From contig JALMLS010000079.1 of assembly GCA_038496445.1 (NCBI GenBank), positions 1 to 64,000 on the forward strand: 64,000 bases of DNA, in the 5' to 3' direction. The notes under the pieces were generated by a model. It saw only the letters and a list, made by a program, of their open reading frames with translations, was not told the DNA's origin and searched no databases. A program made the translations under genes and the position numbers. The number at the start of each line of letters is the position of its first letter. Within the stretch, counting starts at the first letter, position 1. The stretch is from Trichosphaerium sp. ATCC 40318. Taxonomy: Eukaryota; Discosea; Flabellinia; Trichosidae. Below are positions 11,611-24,602 of the stretch, piece by piece.

Positions 11611-13901
11611 ATGGCGTCGCAACCAGCTACTGGACCTCGTAGAGAGTCCTCAGCGCAGTCTTTAAAGAGTAAACAGCGTTCTGCCGATTTGTTACAAGTT
11701 GTACGTACCAAGCTCTGTTTGTCGTTTCAATGGTAACGTTAGACGTAGGTGAAGCTATTGAAACGATTAACACAAGCTTCAGAACTCGATCGAACAGCTT
11801 TACATAAAGCCAAAGTAGCTATTAACTCAATAGTGGCAACGACAGGCACCAGAAAAAGACAATCAAATGTCAATTTAAGCTAAAACGTTTTGTAGACGAC
11901 AGTAAAGCAAACCATCATTTTTTAAAGCGCGCTGAGCGTTTAAGAGCGCGTATATTGTTCATAGAGTCAAAGGATCGCTTATTACGCGACCCTTTGTATC
12001 GCGTTAGACACGTAGAGAATGCACCAACAGTATTGAAAGGAGAGCTTAGTAAACAAGGCATGGTGAAGTGGAGGAAACGGTATTTTCAACAAGTAGGATT
12101 TCGACTATTTTATTTCGAGAATGCGTACAGTCACAAGGCGCTTGGTGCAATAGACTTAGAGCTGGTAAGATGTCAATGTTAAAATTTTTTTCCGAAAACT
12201 TGTTGGTTTGTTGGCCAAAATGCTCAAAAAATATTTTGACACGCAATTGATTGATACTGTCGCATGTTTTGAACCTTTTGGTATTTGTTGTTGATGGAAA
12301 AAGTGATTCTTACATTTGTTTATAAAGGTCGAACTCATCACACCTTCTGGACGTGAAAATAGCTTTAAAGTCAGTACTACCTTGCGTACTTACCACTTCC
12401 AAATCGTCCAAGGGCCAGGATCACAAGATGTTCAGTGGTATGTTCCTAAAAAACAGCGAAAAACTAGGACATCGTAATTTTGTTTTTGGGGTTAAAAATC
12501 TCGGCTCATTTTTGGTTTAGGTGGATGGACGAAATGTTAAGATGGAGAGAATTCATCAAGCAAAGAAAGTACAATTTTGGAAAAGCCAACACAACGTATG
12601 TTGTCCTCAAAGCGCCGAAGAAATATTCTTCATAAAACAATCGATATTTCTTCATTAAATTTTTTTTTGATTTTACTCAACGCGTGGAGTATCACGTGGT
12701 CTTTAATATTAATTTTTTTCCTACGATAGGTATTCACCTGAAAGACAAAGCGAAAATAGAGAGTATAAGGATAAACTAGACCAGGAAATACAATTGCAAC
12801 AAGACAAGATCCAAACAATGAACAATCAAATCCATCACGCCAAACTACAGCTTTCACAGCAAGCTGCACGTCAGCGTAATGAATTAGAAGTAAGACAACA
12901 ACGTGCACGCGATAACTTGGATAACGTAAAGGCCGAACGCCTAGACTTGCTCTCAAAGATTTCAGAGGTACGTACTGCACATGTTTGTCAAAGTGATGGG
13001 ATCCTAACTCATTCACAAGAGTGTCGAAATGTTGGAAGAGTTTGAGAGAGATCTTCTTGAAGCTGAAGTGAACGTAGAAGTCTTGAACTACGAAAAGGAA
13101 ATCAAACAAGCGACAGAGAAGAATTTGATGGACTTGTTAGCTTCTTCAAGAAGAGAACTAACTACTGCAGAGTCTAGCCTTAAAGTTTTGAAAAGAGTTA
13201 AACTAGAGCGAGGCGGTGGCATTAATAGGAACTTTACAGCGTCTAATCAAATAGAAGCACAGTATATCATGCTACAAGATCGAATAGAGACACAAAAGCA
13301 AAAGAATAGAGTTCAACAAGCAGAGAACGCATTGGTATTTATTAGAGTACGCAATGAGATTCTTGAGTTTTCTTTCTTGACTTTTTTGCTTACATCTTGT
13401 TGTTGTAGAGAGATCAACTAGAGCTTATCACTGAGAATAAGATTAAAGCAGGTGAAGCGTTACGTGGTATATTAGAAGAACGGTTAAAGGAAATAGAAAA
13501 GCAAACATTACAGATAAACATCAAAATAGCAGAACAGCAGGTACTAACTTTTTTTTATTCCTATTTTATTCTTTCTTTGACAGATTTCATCAGGGTGGTG
13601 ATGAGTCAGAATTGGCAACATACCAAGATCTACACAGGAGGTACGCATCCTTTAGTAAACATGGTGATTAGGTAGACTAACAGTATTGCTTTCAAAGGTA
13701 CTTCCATTCATTGGCTGTTCACGAAAAATTTTTACGTCTTCAACGTGGTGAGCAAGCCAACATCAACTTGTCAGCGTTGTATGAAGAAGCACATAAGGTA
13801 AATTGTGAATTCACATCATTCTACTAGATTTTGAATGCTTACTAGTTATGTATTAGGTTCCTATTGATGAGTGGCCTCAGTGGATACGTGACGCCAAGTA
13901 A
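11611..13901 (+). CDS. PH-domain and coiled-coil protein
   Basis: The frame runs from ATG 11611 to TAA 13899-13901 through about ten exons. After a short basic N-terminus, a pleckstrin homology domain reads VLKGELSKQGMVKWRKRYF, FRLFYF, ALGAIDLE, TLRTYHFQIVQG and ends in the conserved tryptophan of VQWWMDEM. The remaining two thirds are long charged helices (QLSQQAARQRNELEVRQQ, LEEFERDLLEAEVNVE) with coiled-coil heptads. PH domains bind phosphoinositides or protein partners, so a membrane-linked scaffold is likely. I do not recognise a specific orthologue. The intron near 13540-13600 joins EQQ to GGDESELATY using the second AG. Confidence 0.8.
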
Positions 13902-13985
13902 TGTGATTATAATAATAATAATAAACCCAAAACCAACTAAATTATTTGATAAACAAAAAATATTTTTTGATTTCTTCTGTTAGCA

Positions 13986-16900
13986 CTATTTTTTAACACT
14001 TTGTGGCACAACAACCTTATACTTTTGAGTTGTCAGGCTTAGATTAGTTTCAATCAGGGACTGTAACTGCTCGAAGGGTGTTTCCAAGCTTCCTTCTTTG
14101 GGAACAACCCAAAAAACTGTTGGCAAAGAAATAACTTTACAATTTTTTTTATTATTTAGCTAACATGATAAACACAAATTTACTTCCACGTGATAGATCC
14201 AATGTTGCCGTTATCTTTTGCGCCCTAATAAAAAAGTAAGTACTTTAAAATAAGAGATATCTACAGCGTACATCCATGCGTGTAGTAATGAGCTTACACT
14301 CTTGATTTGGTCTACCGAAGTTGGTAAATATCTTGGTCAATAATGTTGTAGGTCCAGTTAGTGATGCATTGTTTTGAGCAAAGTAGTTTGTTTTTACTTT
14401 AAACTCTCCTTTTATTGCCTTTTTAATGAGGTATTCTTCAGGACCTAGAACACAATCATAAGTAAAAACAAAAGAAAAAAAAAACAAGCAGGAAATCTCT
14501 TCACATGCAGTTCCTTTACTAAAATAAGTATGTACCGTATCCTTGTGTAAAATCACGTGAGCATATTCCGCCTGCCTCTGTTTTACGATGACCATAGTAA
14601 GCTTCTTCACCATTTGGTTCAACAACTAGAACAAGAAGTGAGCATATAACTATGGGCATGTAATTTGTTTTTATCGTCGTACCATGAAGATCCATGTCTG
14701 TGTTGTCAGTGTCCCATTGAAGTGTGATTCGAACATCTACATCGCAACATTGTACAAGTTCTTTTGGTAGCTCTTCAGGGATATCAAGCTTGACATTTTC
14801 GCGCTTGGCTTTAGCGACAATACTATTGAACTCATAAAGAGAAGTAACTAAAAAAAAAAAGAGTTAGTCTATCACAAACAACTTGGAAGTATTTTAGTAC
14901 CTTCGATTTCTTTAAAAGCATCACTCCAGTTCGGTCCTTTGATAACATTCCATAGCAACTCAATGGCACGTTGATACTTTTTAACCTTTTCAAGGACAAG
15001 AGCGAGATCTCTGTGACTCTGTGGTTCATCCGGACGAAGTTTTAAGACTTGCTCAAATATAAGAATAGACAGATCATAAGCACCTTTCTCATCGAGAAGG
15101 TAGCCCATCATACGAAGGAGTTGTGGACTATCAAGGCGTAGTTCACTAATACTAGACAAGATACGAAGGCCTAGTGCTTTCTCATCTAAAGAGAAAAAGT
15201 GATGGGCTACATCCAGATAGAAGGCAGGAGAGTTTCTGTATTTCTCACGCTGATCGAGGTAACAAAAGTATTTGTCTGAAGCTTTTGAATGCTTTTTAAT
15301 CTCGGCTATAAAAAAATCACGTGTCAGCTTAAAGGAGGCCGGTATTTGGATACTTAAAAGACTTGTTGCTTTACTTACTCATATATGGTGTTTTTGGGTC
15401 CCAGAACTGTACTTTGATGGAAGGAGGTGCAGGTCCAGAATTTGATGAACTATTTTTAGATTTTTTTCGCCTTGACATGGTCGACCGCCGAGCAGAACGT
15501 GCTCGAGGAGGTGCTCCACCAAGTGCTCCGCCAGGAGGTGCAGGTGGTGGACATGCTTCGCATGCCATTGGCTAAACAAAGTCGTCAGATAATGCTATTG
15601 GCAAACAAAAAGGTAAAGTCTTGGTACTTACAGGAGCAGGTGCCATTGCGCCGAAGCATTCCATTTGAGGCGCCATTGCGCGGCACTGCACTCGAGGTGC
15701 CATTGCGCGGCTACGCTTCGCCTTTACCTCAATTTTAGGCTTAGGATTATATTTAAAGTCTTTTTTCCACCAAGTTATCCTTTCATTCCACCATCCCTAC
15801 AAACCAAGATGAGCTTAAAAAACCAAAAATCTGGGTTGAGTACTTACTCTGACTTGAGCTACTTTCTTTTTCGTCTTAGTGCGTTCTTCGTCTTCCTTTT
15901 GCTTAGTTTGTGAAGTGTACTGTTTGTATATCTGCTTTCTTGAAGGATGAGGCTCAACCTTGTGCTCTATATGTTGTGCGAGTGTCTCAAGTACAAGAAG
16001 AGATGTCCCTGGTGTAACAATACCAAATGTTCTACCAAGGTGAAGAATAGCATCTTTGTTTTGTTCTTGGAATACAGTCAGCATTTCTACCTTTTTATTT
16101 GCATACAGCAAAGGAATCAGTCCTATAGAAAGTTAGTTGAAAGTTGTGGTTTTTGGTATTATACCTGATGCTGTTTCTGCGCTTTTATCTATTGTGACTG
16201 TTGTAGAGTGACGGACATCTTGCTTTCCATAACCGTAGCTTATAGTCACTGTTGTTTTTTGGCATTGAGCGACATCTAATTTACAAGCTAACATGAACTG
16301 TCTACCATTCAAAGGAGTCATCAAAGGAGGTGCAACCTAACTTGGTTTTTAATTTCAAGAGGGTTTTTTTTTCTTTGAAAAATAGATATGATTGATATCT
16401 GTCTTTCACTGTTAGAAATTTACCTCTGCTATCATTGTCTTGTCCTTTGCTGTGAATGATACGAAACCAAGTGTTGTTTTACCAAGGCTGGATATGGAAT
16501 CACGAACATTGCTGTTGTTAACATCAAAGTATCTATGTCGAAATATAAGCGTTCTCCTCTGTTGTTATATCAAGTCTATGATACTATTAAAATAGACAAA
16601 TACCGTACCTTCCACCTGTCGAGTTACTCCAATGCTTCAATAAAGTTGCATTGTTAACTGGACCTGATCCAGAGAAAACATACACTGGTGGTACTGAAAA
16701 CAAAAGGGTAAGCACAATCAATGCATTTTGTCTTTCTTTTTTTTTGTACCTTTTGGATCTAGCACAAATGGTGCGTCATCTTCACCAATTGTACCAAGGC
16801 CATCAGTAAATAGTAAAATATAATCGTATTTCTTTAGGTCGGCATCACGAAGTGTCTGAGAAAGGCGTGTGCCTCCATCGTAGTCAATGTTTGAAATAAA

Positions 16901-19165
16901 GTCAAAAACTTTATCAGGTTTCATTCTCTTTGCTGGTGAGCAAACATGACGAAGAGTGAATATATCAACATCCACACTATCATCTATTTCATCAAGGAAG
17001 GTAGCAAGAAACTTAAACTCAGAAGTCTAAAAAGAAAAGAGTGTTAATCACGTGAGAAAAAAAAAAGTCAAAAAAAAAAAGAGTTGTTTTGAAGTCCCCT
17101 TTTTAGTTACTTACCTTATCAACTTGTTCTCTGCCAAGAGATGCATCCCATACAATAGCTACGCAAGACGGTTCTAATCTCTTAGGTGGTGTGAGATCAA
17201 CATCGGATGGGATTGTGTCTTGACAGACGCAATAGTATGCATCATCAGGTCCTTTTTCAACGAACACTTGAGCAGTTTCTTCTGCTTCGTCTGTTGGTGG
17301 GAATTGTACTGTAAGTGCATTATCCTTTGAGGTAAAGTTTTTTTCCTCTAGAGATAGAGAGCAGGCGTATACGCCTTCAGCAACATTGGTTGTTGTAAAA
17401 GTGTGAGATTTTCCAAGAGAATCTGAAATCACTTTTGGAGACGTTTTTGTCGTTTGTATCACATCCAATGTCACTTTAAATGATTTGAGTGGCTTTGAGA
17501 GATTGATAGGATGCCTAGATATAGTTATATTTTACGGTATAATGAGTTTGTGGCTCAAGACTTACCAATACAAAGTTTGACCTTTTGCGTTTCTGACAAG
17601 TTCAGAGACATATGTGAAACTCACAGTCCTGGTTCCTCCTGCGGCAAAAGGGTATATTCTCGTCTTGAATGAGTTCCCTTTAACGTGCTCCAAAAGACCT
17701 GGATCGACACCTTAAGATAGAAGTGAGAAAAAACGCATTCAATTGTATGGAAGTACCTTTTCGTACTTCATCTTCGAAGATGCGTTTTGCTTTTACTTTC
17801 TCAACAAGAGACGCTGGAACCATTTCACCGCTAATATCTAATGCGTATCCTGATATTGTAGCACCTTCGGGTATTGGAAAGTCAAGTTGGCCTTAAATGT
17901 CAATGAATACATTGGAAGCGGTAAGTTTGAGAGTACCTTCCAAATTGGATTTTTTTGAATTGTTTCTAAAAGTCATGGTTACTGCCGTTTTAGTTAAGAA
18001 ACCGCTGGCTACAGCAATGATGGACATTTCTTCAAGATCTATAGGTTCATCATCCAAACCAGGTACTTTAAGCTATGCAAGGTAAGAACAAAGAAAATCA
18101 ACAAAAAAAAGGTTTTCAACAAAGATAGAGAAGGGTACTCACCGATATCTTCTCAAGCATTGGTGGAACGGTCCATGATGTGCTAGGTATGCCAGAAAGA
18201 TTAAATATAGGATCATTCTGTGCAATGTTTCCCCTTGGCGAGGTAGATTCTGCTGTGAAGATAATTTAGTTAAAAACTTGTCAATGGGTAAGCAAAAATG
18301 ATGTTGTTTTTTCTCAACTGTTTAGGTTTGATTGTCCATACCTTCATCGTCTTCATCAACAATTACAAATTTGCGTTGATCCAGTGTTTTGTCCTTTTGT
18401 CTCCAATAGGCAGATACCTTTAGATAAGATCAATAGGGTGACATGACATAAATTACAAAAAATCCGCAAACTTCATTTTTTGGAAGAAAAAATAATGACA
18501 GTACCTTCAGAGCGTTTGTTGTTGGTGCAACATACTCTTCGCTGGATTTAATGTTTGATTTCCTACCTCCTGTTTTCTTAGAGGTAGTATTGGATCCTTT
18601 GTTCCCTACTAGAGCAAGTGTAACATTGATTTTTCCGACAGACACATTGTTCTTTCCTTTGATTGGAAACTCTTCTGCGAGTGGCTCGTCTTTTGATTTT
18701 AAGCATGATTAGCGAAAATAACACGTAAGGGTACTATTAATTACCTCCCATGTTGTCTTTGTTCAGCTTTACGGTCACCTTGCCGACGCATTTGGTGCTA
18801 AATATGGATCGCTTCTCTAGGATGCGTACGAGAACACCTTCGCATTTATCAGCTGCTCTGTAAGGTTTTAGGTCTTGTACGCTAAGTGACGATTCTAATT
18901 TTTCAAAAAGCGTACACAGCTGTTTGTAGATCGAATGGCGGTTCATTGGTGCCTTTATACCATTTCGTTTTAAACGTTGCTGTAAATTAGATAAATAGCG
19001 CGTATTTTACGGTTTATGTACCCATAACGCGTCCGGAACCTTCTATAAAGCTAACTTCGGCGCATACCTTCTTCTTGGATGGCACTGTAGCAGTACCCAC
19101 TATACAAGAGTTAAAACAACTGTAACCTACTAGTTATGTTACATACGAGTGGCGCTGAGTTTCAT
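13986..19165 (-). CDS. Large C2 - VIT - VWA - TPR - DUF2135 protein
   Basis: About 20 exons read as a single protein from ATG 19163-19165 to TAG 13986-13988, well over 1,000 residues. Order of domains: C2-like sandwich ([25 protein letters not shown]), then a VIT domain ([47 protein letters not shown]), then a von Willebrand A domain with [13 protein letters not shown] in place of the usual DxSxS site and FTDGLGT later. Next come a low-complexity Ala-Met-Ala-Pro/Gly-rich linker, TPR-like helices ([18 protein letters not shown]) and DUF2135 ([33 protein letters not shown]). VIT-VWA proteins are usually extracellular or vault-associated, but no signal peptide is seen here. Function is unknown. 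Some junctions, especially the last near 14160-14200, are uncertain. Confidence 0.82.
15647..15715. repeat. Three imperfect GGNGCCATTGCGC repeats
   Basis: Within the linker of the VIT-VWA gene, the core GCCATTGCGC occurs three times at about 27-base spacing. On the coding (minus) strand it encodes three Ala-Met-Ala-Pro units, consistent with slippage in a disordered linker. Confidence 0.7.
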
Positions 19166-19685
19166 GCTTGTAAGTTTTCTTATTTTTGAAGTTTGGGTTT
19201 CGGTCTTTGTAAAACCAAAAAAGCCATAGTTCACTGAAAAAAGCCAGAATATCCAAGTTATGTTTGTGGAGTTACTATGCAAGCTACTATACTTGCACAT
19301 TACCCAGGCCCAAGGAACTTCTTAGCGCATATAACAATTTACATAGATACCATTGTTTACTGTAAACTAGTTCACTGAAGACGTCATATGAGCCTCCAAA
19401 GAAATCAGTTTGTAAACCATGAGCAGCTTCGAAGTGCATAGATATAATTGGGAACAAAAGAGTGTACCGCAGGCATGTAACAATCCAACATTTGCAGAAC
19501 AATTATATAGTTCTTGTAAATTCACTTCGACCAGCACATGTCGTTTGTTAGGAGACCATTGTCCAATCATGTGGATACAAGATGCTCACAGATTTGTTAT
19601 TTTTGTACCGCAATCACATAGGCGACTATGTGTCACAGGTATGTCAACGCAACATGTAGTTACACGGCCGACAAAGGTTTTTATT
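19166..19685. other. Intergenic, 520 bases, no confident gene
   Basis: The stretch lies between the start of the VIT-VWA gene and the end of the F-box/LRR gene. Reading frames of 60 to 110 codons exist on both strands (for example plus 19419-19754), but none shows a recognisable domain or clear splice pattern. A decayed gene fragment is possible. Confidence 0.4.
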
Positions 19686-21303
19686 TTACAATACCATAGA
19701 GGTTGGTACTTCATGAAACAGCTTTTTATGGCAACTTCTTCTGCCATGCTTTGAGTAGCGATAGGCTTTACCCTTAAAGACCTGTTTTAAAGCATACTGG
19801 ATAAAAACATCATTGAAAGTTACAACATGAACGTCCTCTAGTGCTCTATTGCCTATTCTATATCGTGCAGAAATATCGACGGCATAGAAAATACGGTTAT
19901 GGAATAAAGCACGAATTTCTTCGTGTGTCACATTTTCACACTCATTAAGGCCAATAGTATGAACACCAGCAAGTGCTTCAACACCTTTTTTGGTTACTAA
20001 AGTGCCATCTAGATTAATAGCATAAACACCAGCAAGCGCTTTGACACCTTCATCAGTAACAGAGGTATGTGCAAGATCAATCGCATACACACCAGCGAGC
20101 GCTTTGATGCCTTCATCTGTAACAGACGTGTCCCGAAGATTAATAACATGAACACCAGCAAGCTCTTTTACAGCGTCATCTGTAACAGAGGTGTTGTCCA
20201 GGAAAATAGTATGTGCACCTTTCAGTACTTTAATACCCTCATCTGTCACGTTTTTGCAATGACTAAGGTAGATTGTATGAACTCCTCCTAGCGCTTTGAT
20301 AGATGAATCTGTTAGGGAAGTATAAGAAAGATCAATAGCATGGACACCACACAAATACTGTATGCTTTCATCTGTTATGTATTTACATTGTGAAAGGTCA
20401 AGTGTATGGACTCCTTTCAATGATTTTATACCTTCATCTGTTACTCTACAATCTGCAAGGCTAATGTCATGAACACCTGACAGCGCTTTAATACCTTCAT
20501 CTGTTACGGAAGTATAAGAAAGATCAATAGTATGAACGCCACTCAAATGTTTTATGCCTTCATCAGTTATTCGTTCGCACCTTTTGAGACGAATTGAACG
20601 AACACCAGAAAGTTCTTTGAGATCAAAATCATTGATGACTGTGTTTGGTTTTGTATAACTGGTAATACGTGTTGGAACAATATGTCTACAGCCTTGTAAT
20701 AGTGAATACAAACTATTGTTCTTGACTTCCATAGTGACAATAGTATTGGTCATTATACCTTTGTACTGTCTGATCTTTATAATATCTGGAATGTCATATA
20801 TATAAACCCTTTTATATCCAACAATATCATGGATTATATCAGCCATTAAACGACATGATTGGGCAACCTTAAATCTTGTCTTTTGTTCAGTATGATGTAG
20901 AATACTTGAAATAACTTCTTGAGGAAAGTTGATAATATTAACTTGTTCACGGCTTGTTGTATTTGTTCTTTATTGTTATGTTAGTAGGTACGTATTTGAT
21001 ACTATTTAAGGCGTACTCTCTTCTTTGTTTTATCTTTGGCAATAGCATGTCCTCCGATTGTGCTACACGTGCTTGTTGGTGGGTAGAATGTACTTTGTTC
21101 TCTTTTGTACCATTACTGCTTGTATTTTTGAAGAGGTATTGGTCTAGTTGTTGCATAAGGCTCTTGTTTGAAACGTCTAGGATACTTTCAAGTTTGTTTA
21201 CGAACTCTTCACGTTGTTTTCCGATGATTTTACTAAAAGTTTCTGCATGCTTATTGCAATAGTATGTGATTGCTTGATCAACTGAAACGCGAGGATAATT
21301 CAT
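19686..21303 (-). CDS. F-box / leucine-rich repeat protein, intact
   Basis: Two exons: 21017-21303 and 19686-20952, with a 64-base GTACGC...AG intron containing CTAAC. The join is phase 2 and gives 517 residues. The start MNYPRVSVDQA matches the relic at 25596 (MNFISVSVDQA). Residues of about 100 to 140 form an F-box (INFPQEVISSIL...VAQSCRLMADII). About eleven LRRs follow (VHTIDLSYTSVTDEGIKAL), to about residue 475. The probable role is substrate adaptor of an SCF ubiquitin ligase through a Skp1-type partner, which is an inference from the domains. Without splicing, the upstream frame ends at a TGA, so the intron is needed. Confidence 0.88.
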
Positions 21304-21761
21304 GATATGATGCTGGTAAAGTTGCTAAAACGTTAGTGCTCAAACTTTCGTTGACTGTGTACTAGCTTTACTTTCGTAATTACATTCTTACAGTGTCTAC
21401 ATTTATCATCAGGATTCTGTTAAGGCTCGCATGAACTTGAGTTTCACCATGAGCATCAAGGAAATTATACTCACTTGTATCGCATTTTTTGACAGTATCT
21501 TTTGCTGGCTACTAAAAGCTAAAACGCCCACCTCTATCCATTCGGATACCGAAACCCAATCACGATCCGGAAAACAATGTGTTGCAGTGAGGTTGGTTTT
21601 TACTAATTTACAGCTGCTTGTACTGCTCTGTGAGTGGCTAATATCATGTGACATTCTACACCTGCGTCGTCACCATACCAATTTGGTTTTTAGTGTTCAA
21701 GACATCGAGGGGTTCTTCTGTCGATGCGTTGACATGAGTCTGGGCGAAAGCAGTAACAGTT
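21304..21761. other. Intergenic, 458 bases
   Basis: This lies upstream of the F-box/LRR gene and downstream of the RWD-CHY gene. A 28-codon minus-strand stretch at about 21330-21412 reads PDDKCRHCKNVITK, reminiscent of a zinc-binding fragment. It has no clear start or partner exons, so it is left uncalled. The plus-strand frame 21431-21892 overlaps the real gene on the other strand and looks accidental. Confidence 0.35.
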
Positions 21762-24602
21762 TTATTTCTTTTGCGACTTTTTTGAAACAGTTTTACCCTC
21801 TCCTTTGTGCTTACGACTATCCTTCTTGGACATTGCTGTTCTATCACGTTGTCCCTGACCACCTTCCCAGAACTGTTTACCAGGTGGCTTAGTCATGTTT
21901 CTACCACATCCATTACACGTGTCAGTAACAGACATTTTTGTAGCGCAAAAGCTATATAAATAAGTTTAGCTGTCTTTTAAAAAAATAAACCACGCACCCG
22001 CACATGACCTTGTTGGCACGAGTAGACTTCTCGGGCATGTCGCACTCTGCATCTATTACAAAATGAGATTTAGCGTCTATTGATGAACATACCATGGCAT
22101 TTATCGCAAGGAAACCATCGTGAGCAACATGGGAATTTAAAATATCTGGCAAAAACGTTAGGACGATTGAGTTGTTTTTTGAAGAGTGTACCTGTAGGAT
22201 CTATTGTAGTGTTTGCATGTTCCATTACTAGGAAGAGGCTTCCCTCTGACAATACCTGCAAGGTAAGGATCACGTGTTGCTTTTTTACCCTTTCTTTGGG
22301 CAACAGCATCGAGGTCAACATTAGCTATACCCTTCGAAATCTTTTAAACGATAATCTATGCAAACAAATTAGTCGGCAAACGAAGTTTCCAAAACTCAAA
22401 AAACGCCGAGCGTACTTGTCTATTGTTACTTTGATTCGTTGATGGCACTTCCTACATTGCTTTGTAGTAGGTGTTTCAACTATACCTTTATTCTTTATAA
22501 CAATAGGATCCTCACATGTAGCACACGTGGCTCTATAAAATATCACGTGTAAGAAAATAATTCAAGGAGATGGCAATGTTCAACTTACTTAATATTAGCT
22601 GACGACAAATAGAATGGATTACACCCTTCAATGTCTAGGTATCCTAAACTATTACATGCTCTATGTACATACTCTAACGATCGTGGTTAGAGTTGTTGAC
22701 ACTATAAATTCAAGTAGATTACGCACGTGGCCGGAATTTGATGTAGTAAGCACCTCTGCATTTTTCACATGTTTTTGTGAAATGTGTATTTTGAGCAAGA
22801 ATGACTTGATGCTCCTTACTACATCGTGCACACTTCACCACAAGCTTCAATGTGGTAGTGGTAAATATATCAGTGCCAACAAGGGATACTGTATCCAGAA
22901 TCAATTGAGTGCCTTCGTGGGGCGTATCAAGGTCGGGATCCTCATCGCTCTCTGTAGTTTCTTCTTCTTCTTGCTGTGTAACGCCTTCAACTTCTGGGGT
23001 CTCTACAGCATCCTCTTCATCGCTAAAGGATATGTAAGATTCAAATATCATAACAGGGATTATATGTACCTCGAAAAGCTATCAAGCAACATACTTTGGA
23101 TGATACTTTCGTTAATATTTTTAATAACTGTGTCAGGTGATTCTGGCACTTTGGCTTTTGGATAAACAATCTCAATACCCTGTGTCTCACCTTTAGAAAG
23201 ACGTAAACAATTGTACTACAGGGGTGGTGCATTTATTTTAACGTACAACTCTTCATGAACTTTTCATGAGCATCTCTTGTTTCATCCAAAGCACGCTCGA
23301 TATTAACGCGCAAGAACAAAATTACACCTACGTAGGAGGTTAACGAAAAAGTCAAATCTAAAACTGAAAGTGAACTGTTTTTTGAATCTTGCCGTTAATC
23401 ATCGGTTTACCAATATACGTGGTAGATATTCTAGTATCTAGCGAGTTTAAGAGAGCACTAATTTTTTGTGAGTATATCGATAAAAGCCAAAATTGTTTTT
23501 ATGGCTTACTGTTTTGTATCATCAGAAATATTATCATTCAATAAAGTAACTTTGCAAGGAACTGTTGGGTAATTTTCTGGCATGCATACTTGAAGATTGA
23601 GCTCCTTTACACGTTTATCACGCGTTTCTACTGTTAAATTAAATGTTATGGGATACGTTTCGCTGTAAAAAATGAGTAAGAATAAAGGGAGAAAGGGCTT
23701 TTTTTTTTGAACGCTGCCTTATCAATTCAAATTGTATCTTTCCAAATTTTTCTTTTATTTTATCGATTTCTTCCTTAAATGGCATCTCAGGCTTTTCTTT
23801 AGAAGCGTTACTTAGTCTCTAAGCAATAAAGTAAGCTCTTTAATTAGATACAGACTGTTATCCACACTTACTTTAGCAACACGACGTAAAAACTTCGCGT
23901 TAGGCAAAGTAGCCGAAAATGGTTCGCCATAAAACTCAAAATCCTTCAATACCTGGCCACGTGGGTTAACATGTGCGCATACAATATGACATTAAATACG
24001 TACTTTGATAGCGTTCAATGCTGCAGATGCTGTTTTAAAGGTGATATAACCCTTACCAGTGCTCTTGGATCGGTTCATGTGGATGCAACATGAGACGCTG
24101 AAAAATAGTTACGAACTGTTTTGCTTTTAAATTTGTTTAACTAACGTTTCTTCTCCTGTTTTATCTTCTACAAGTATTTTGAGTTGGTCTTCGGGAACGA
24201 GAGAGTGTAATTTGGTAAACTAAGACACTTGTTAGTTATTTTTTAACGGTAGAGCTCTAGATGCTCAGTATCGGTCTACCTTAATTTTAAAGTCGTCTGG
24301 GGTTAATGCGCGGCCGCCATTCATATTACCAAGCGGGTTGGCTTGTTTTGGTTTGCCACGCCCTCTACCCCTTCCCCTCCCTCTTCCACTACCTCTACCA
24401 CGATGTTGCCGCTTTCCATCACTATTTCTTGTCTGTTGTTGGCTATTTTGCTGTTGTGTTGTTTGATGCCCTTCTCCTGACCTATCTCACAGTTATATGC
24501 GCATAAATAATAGTTCTTACTGCATGACAGGTTACGGTCTGGCTCTTGAAGGATTTTTGAATGGCTAAAACAAATGCTACTTTTCAATGAAACCATCGTC
24601 AT
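21762..24602 (-). CDS. RWD-domain and CHY zinc-finger protein with RGG-rich N-terminus
   Basis: The frame runs from ATG 24600-24602 to TAA 21762-21764 over about a dozen exons. The N-terminal part has an arginine-glycine run (RGRGSGRGRGRGRG) after a 35-base intron. An RRM-like segment follows (FKIKFTKLHSLV, STGKGYITFKTASAAL), then an RWD domain (YPITFNLTV, LNLQVCMPENYP). Two CxxC knuckle pairs come next (CARCSKEH/CEKCRG and CATCEDP/CRKCHQ). The CHY zinc finger (GTCKHYNRSYR, FPCCSRWFPCDKCH) leads to a tail WEGGQGQRDRTAMSKKD typical of fungal members. The combination suggests an RNA- or ubiquitin-linked zinc protein, but its exact function is not established. An acidic linker lies at about 22900-23030. 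Confidence 0.82.

Noticed and set aside
15363-15913. Plus-strand frames over the VIT-VWA linker
   Set aside because: The minus strand carries an identifiable protein with spliced exons. The plus frames show no domain.
19419-19754. A 111-codon plus-strand frame
   Set aside because: Its 3' part overlaps the F-box/LRR gene in antisense. No domain or splice partner was found, so only an uncalled gap is given.
21431-21892. A 153-codon plus-strand frame with hydrophobic stretches
   Set aside because: It covers the end of the RWD-CHY gene in antisense and matches no family.
23015-23040. U12-like donor ATATCCTTTAG on the minus strand
   Set aside because: It sits at the 3' end of an ordinary GTACAT intron, immediately before the exon DEEDAVE, so it is not a donor.
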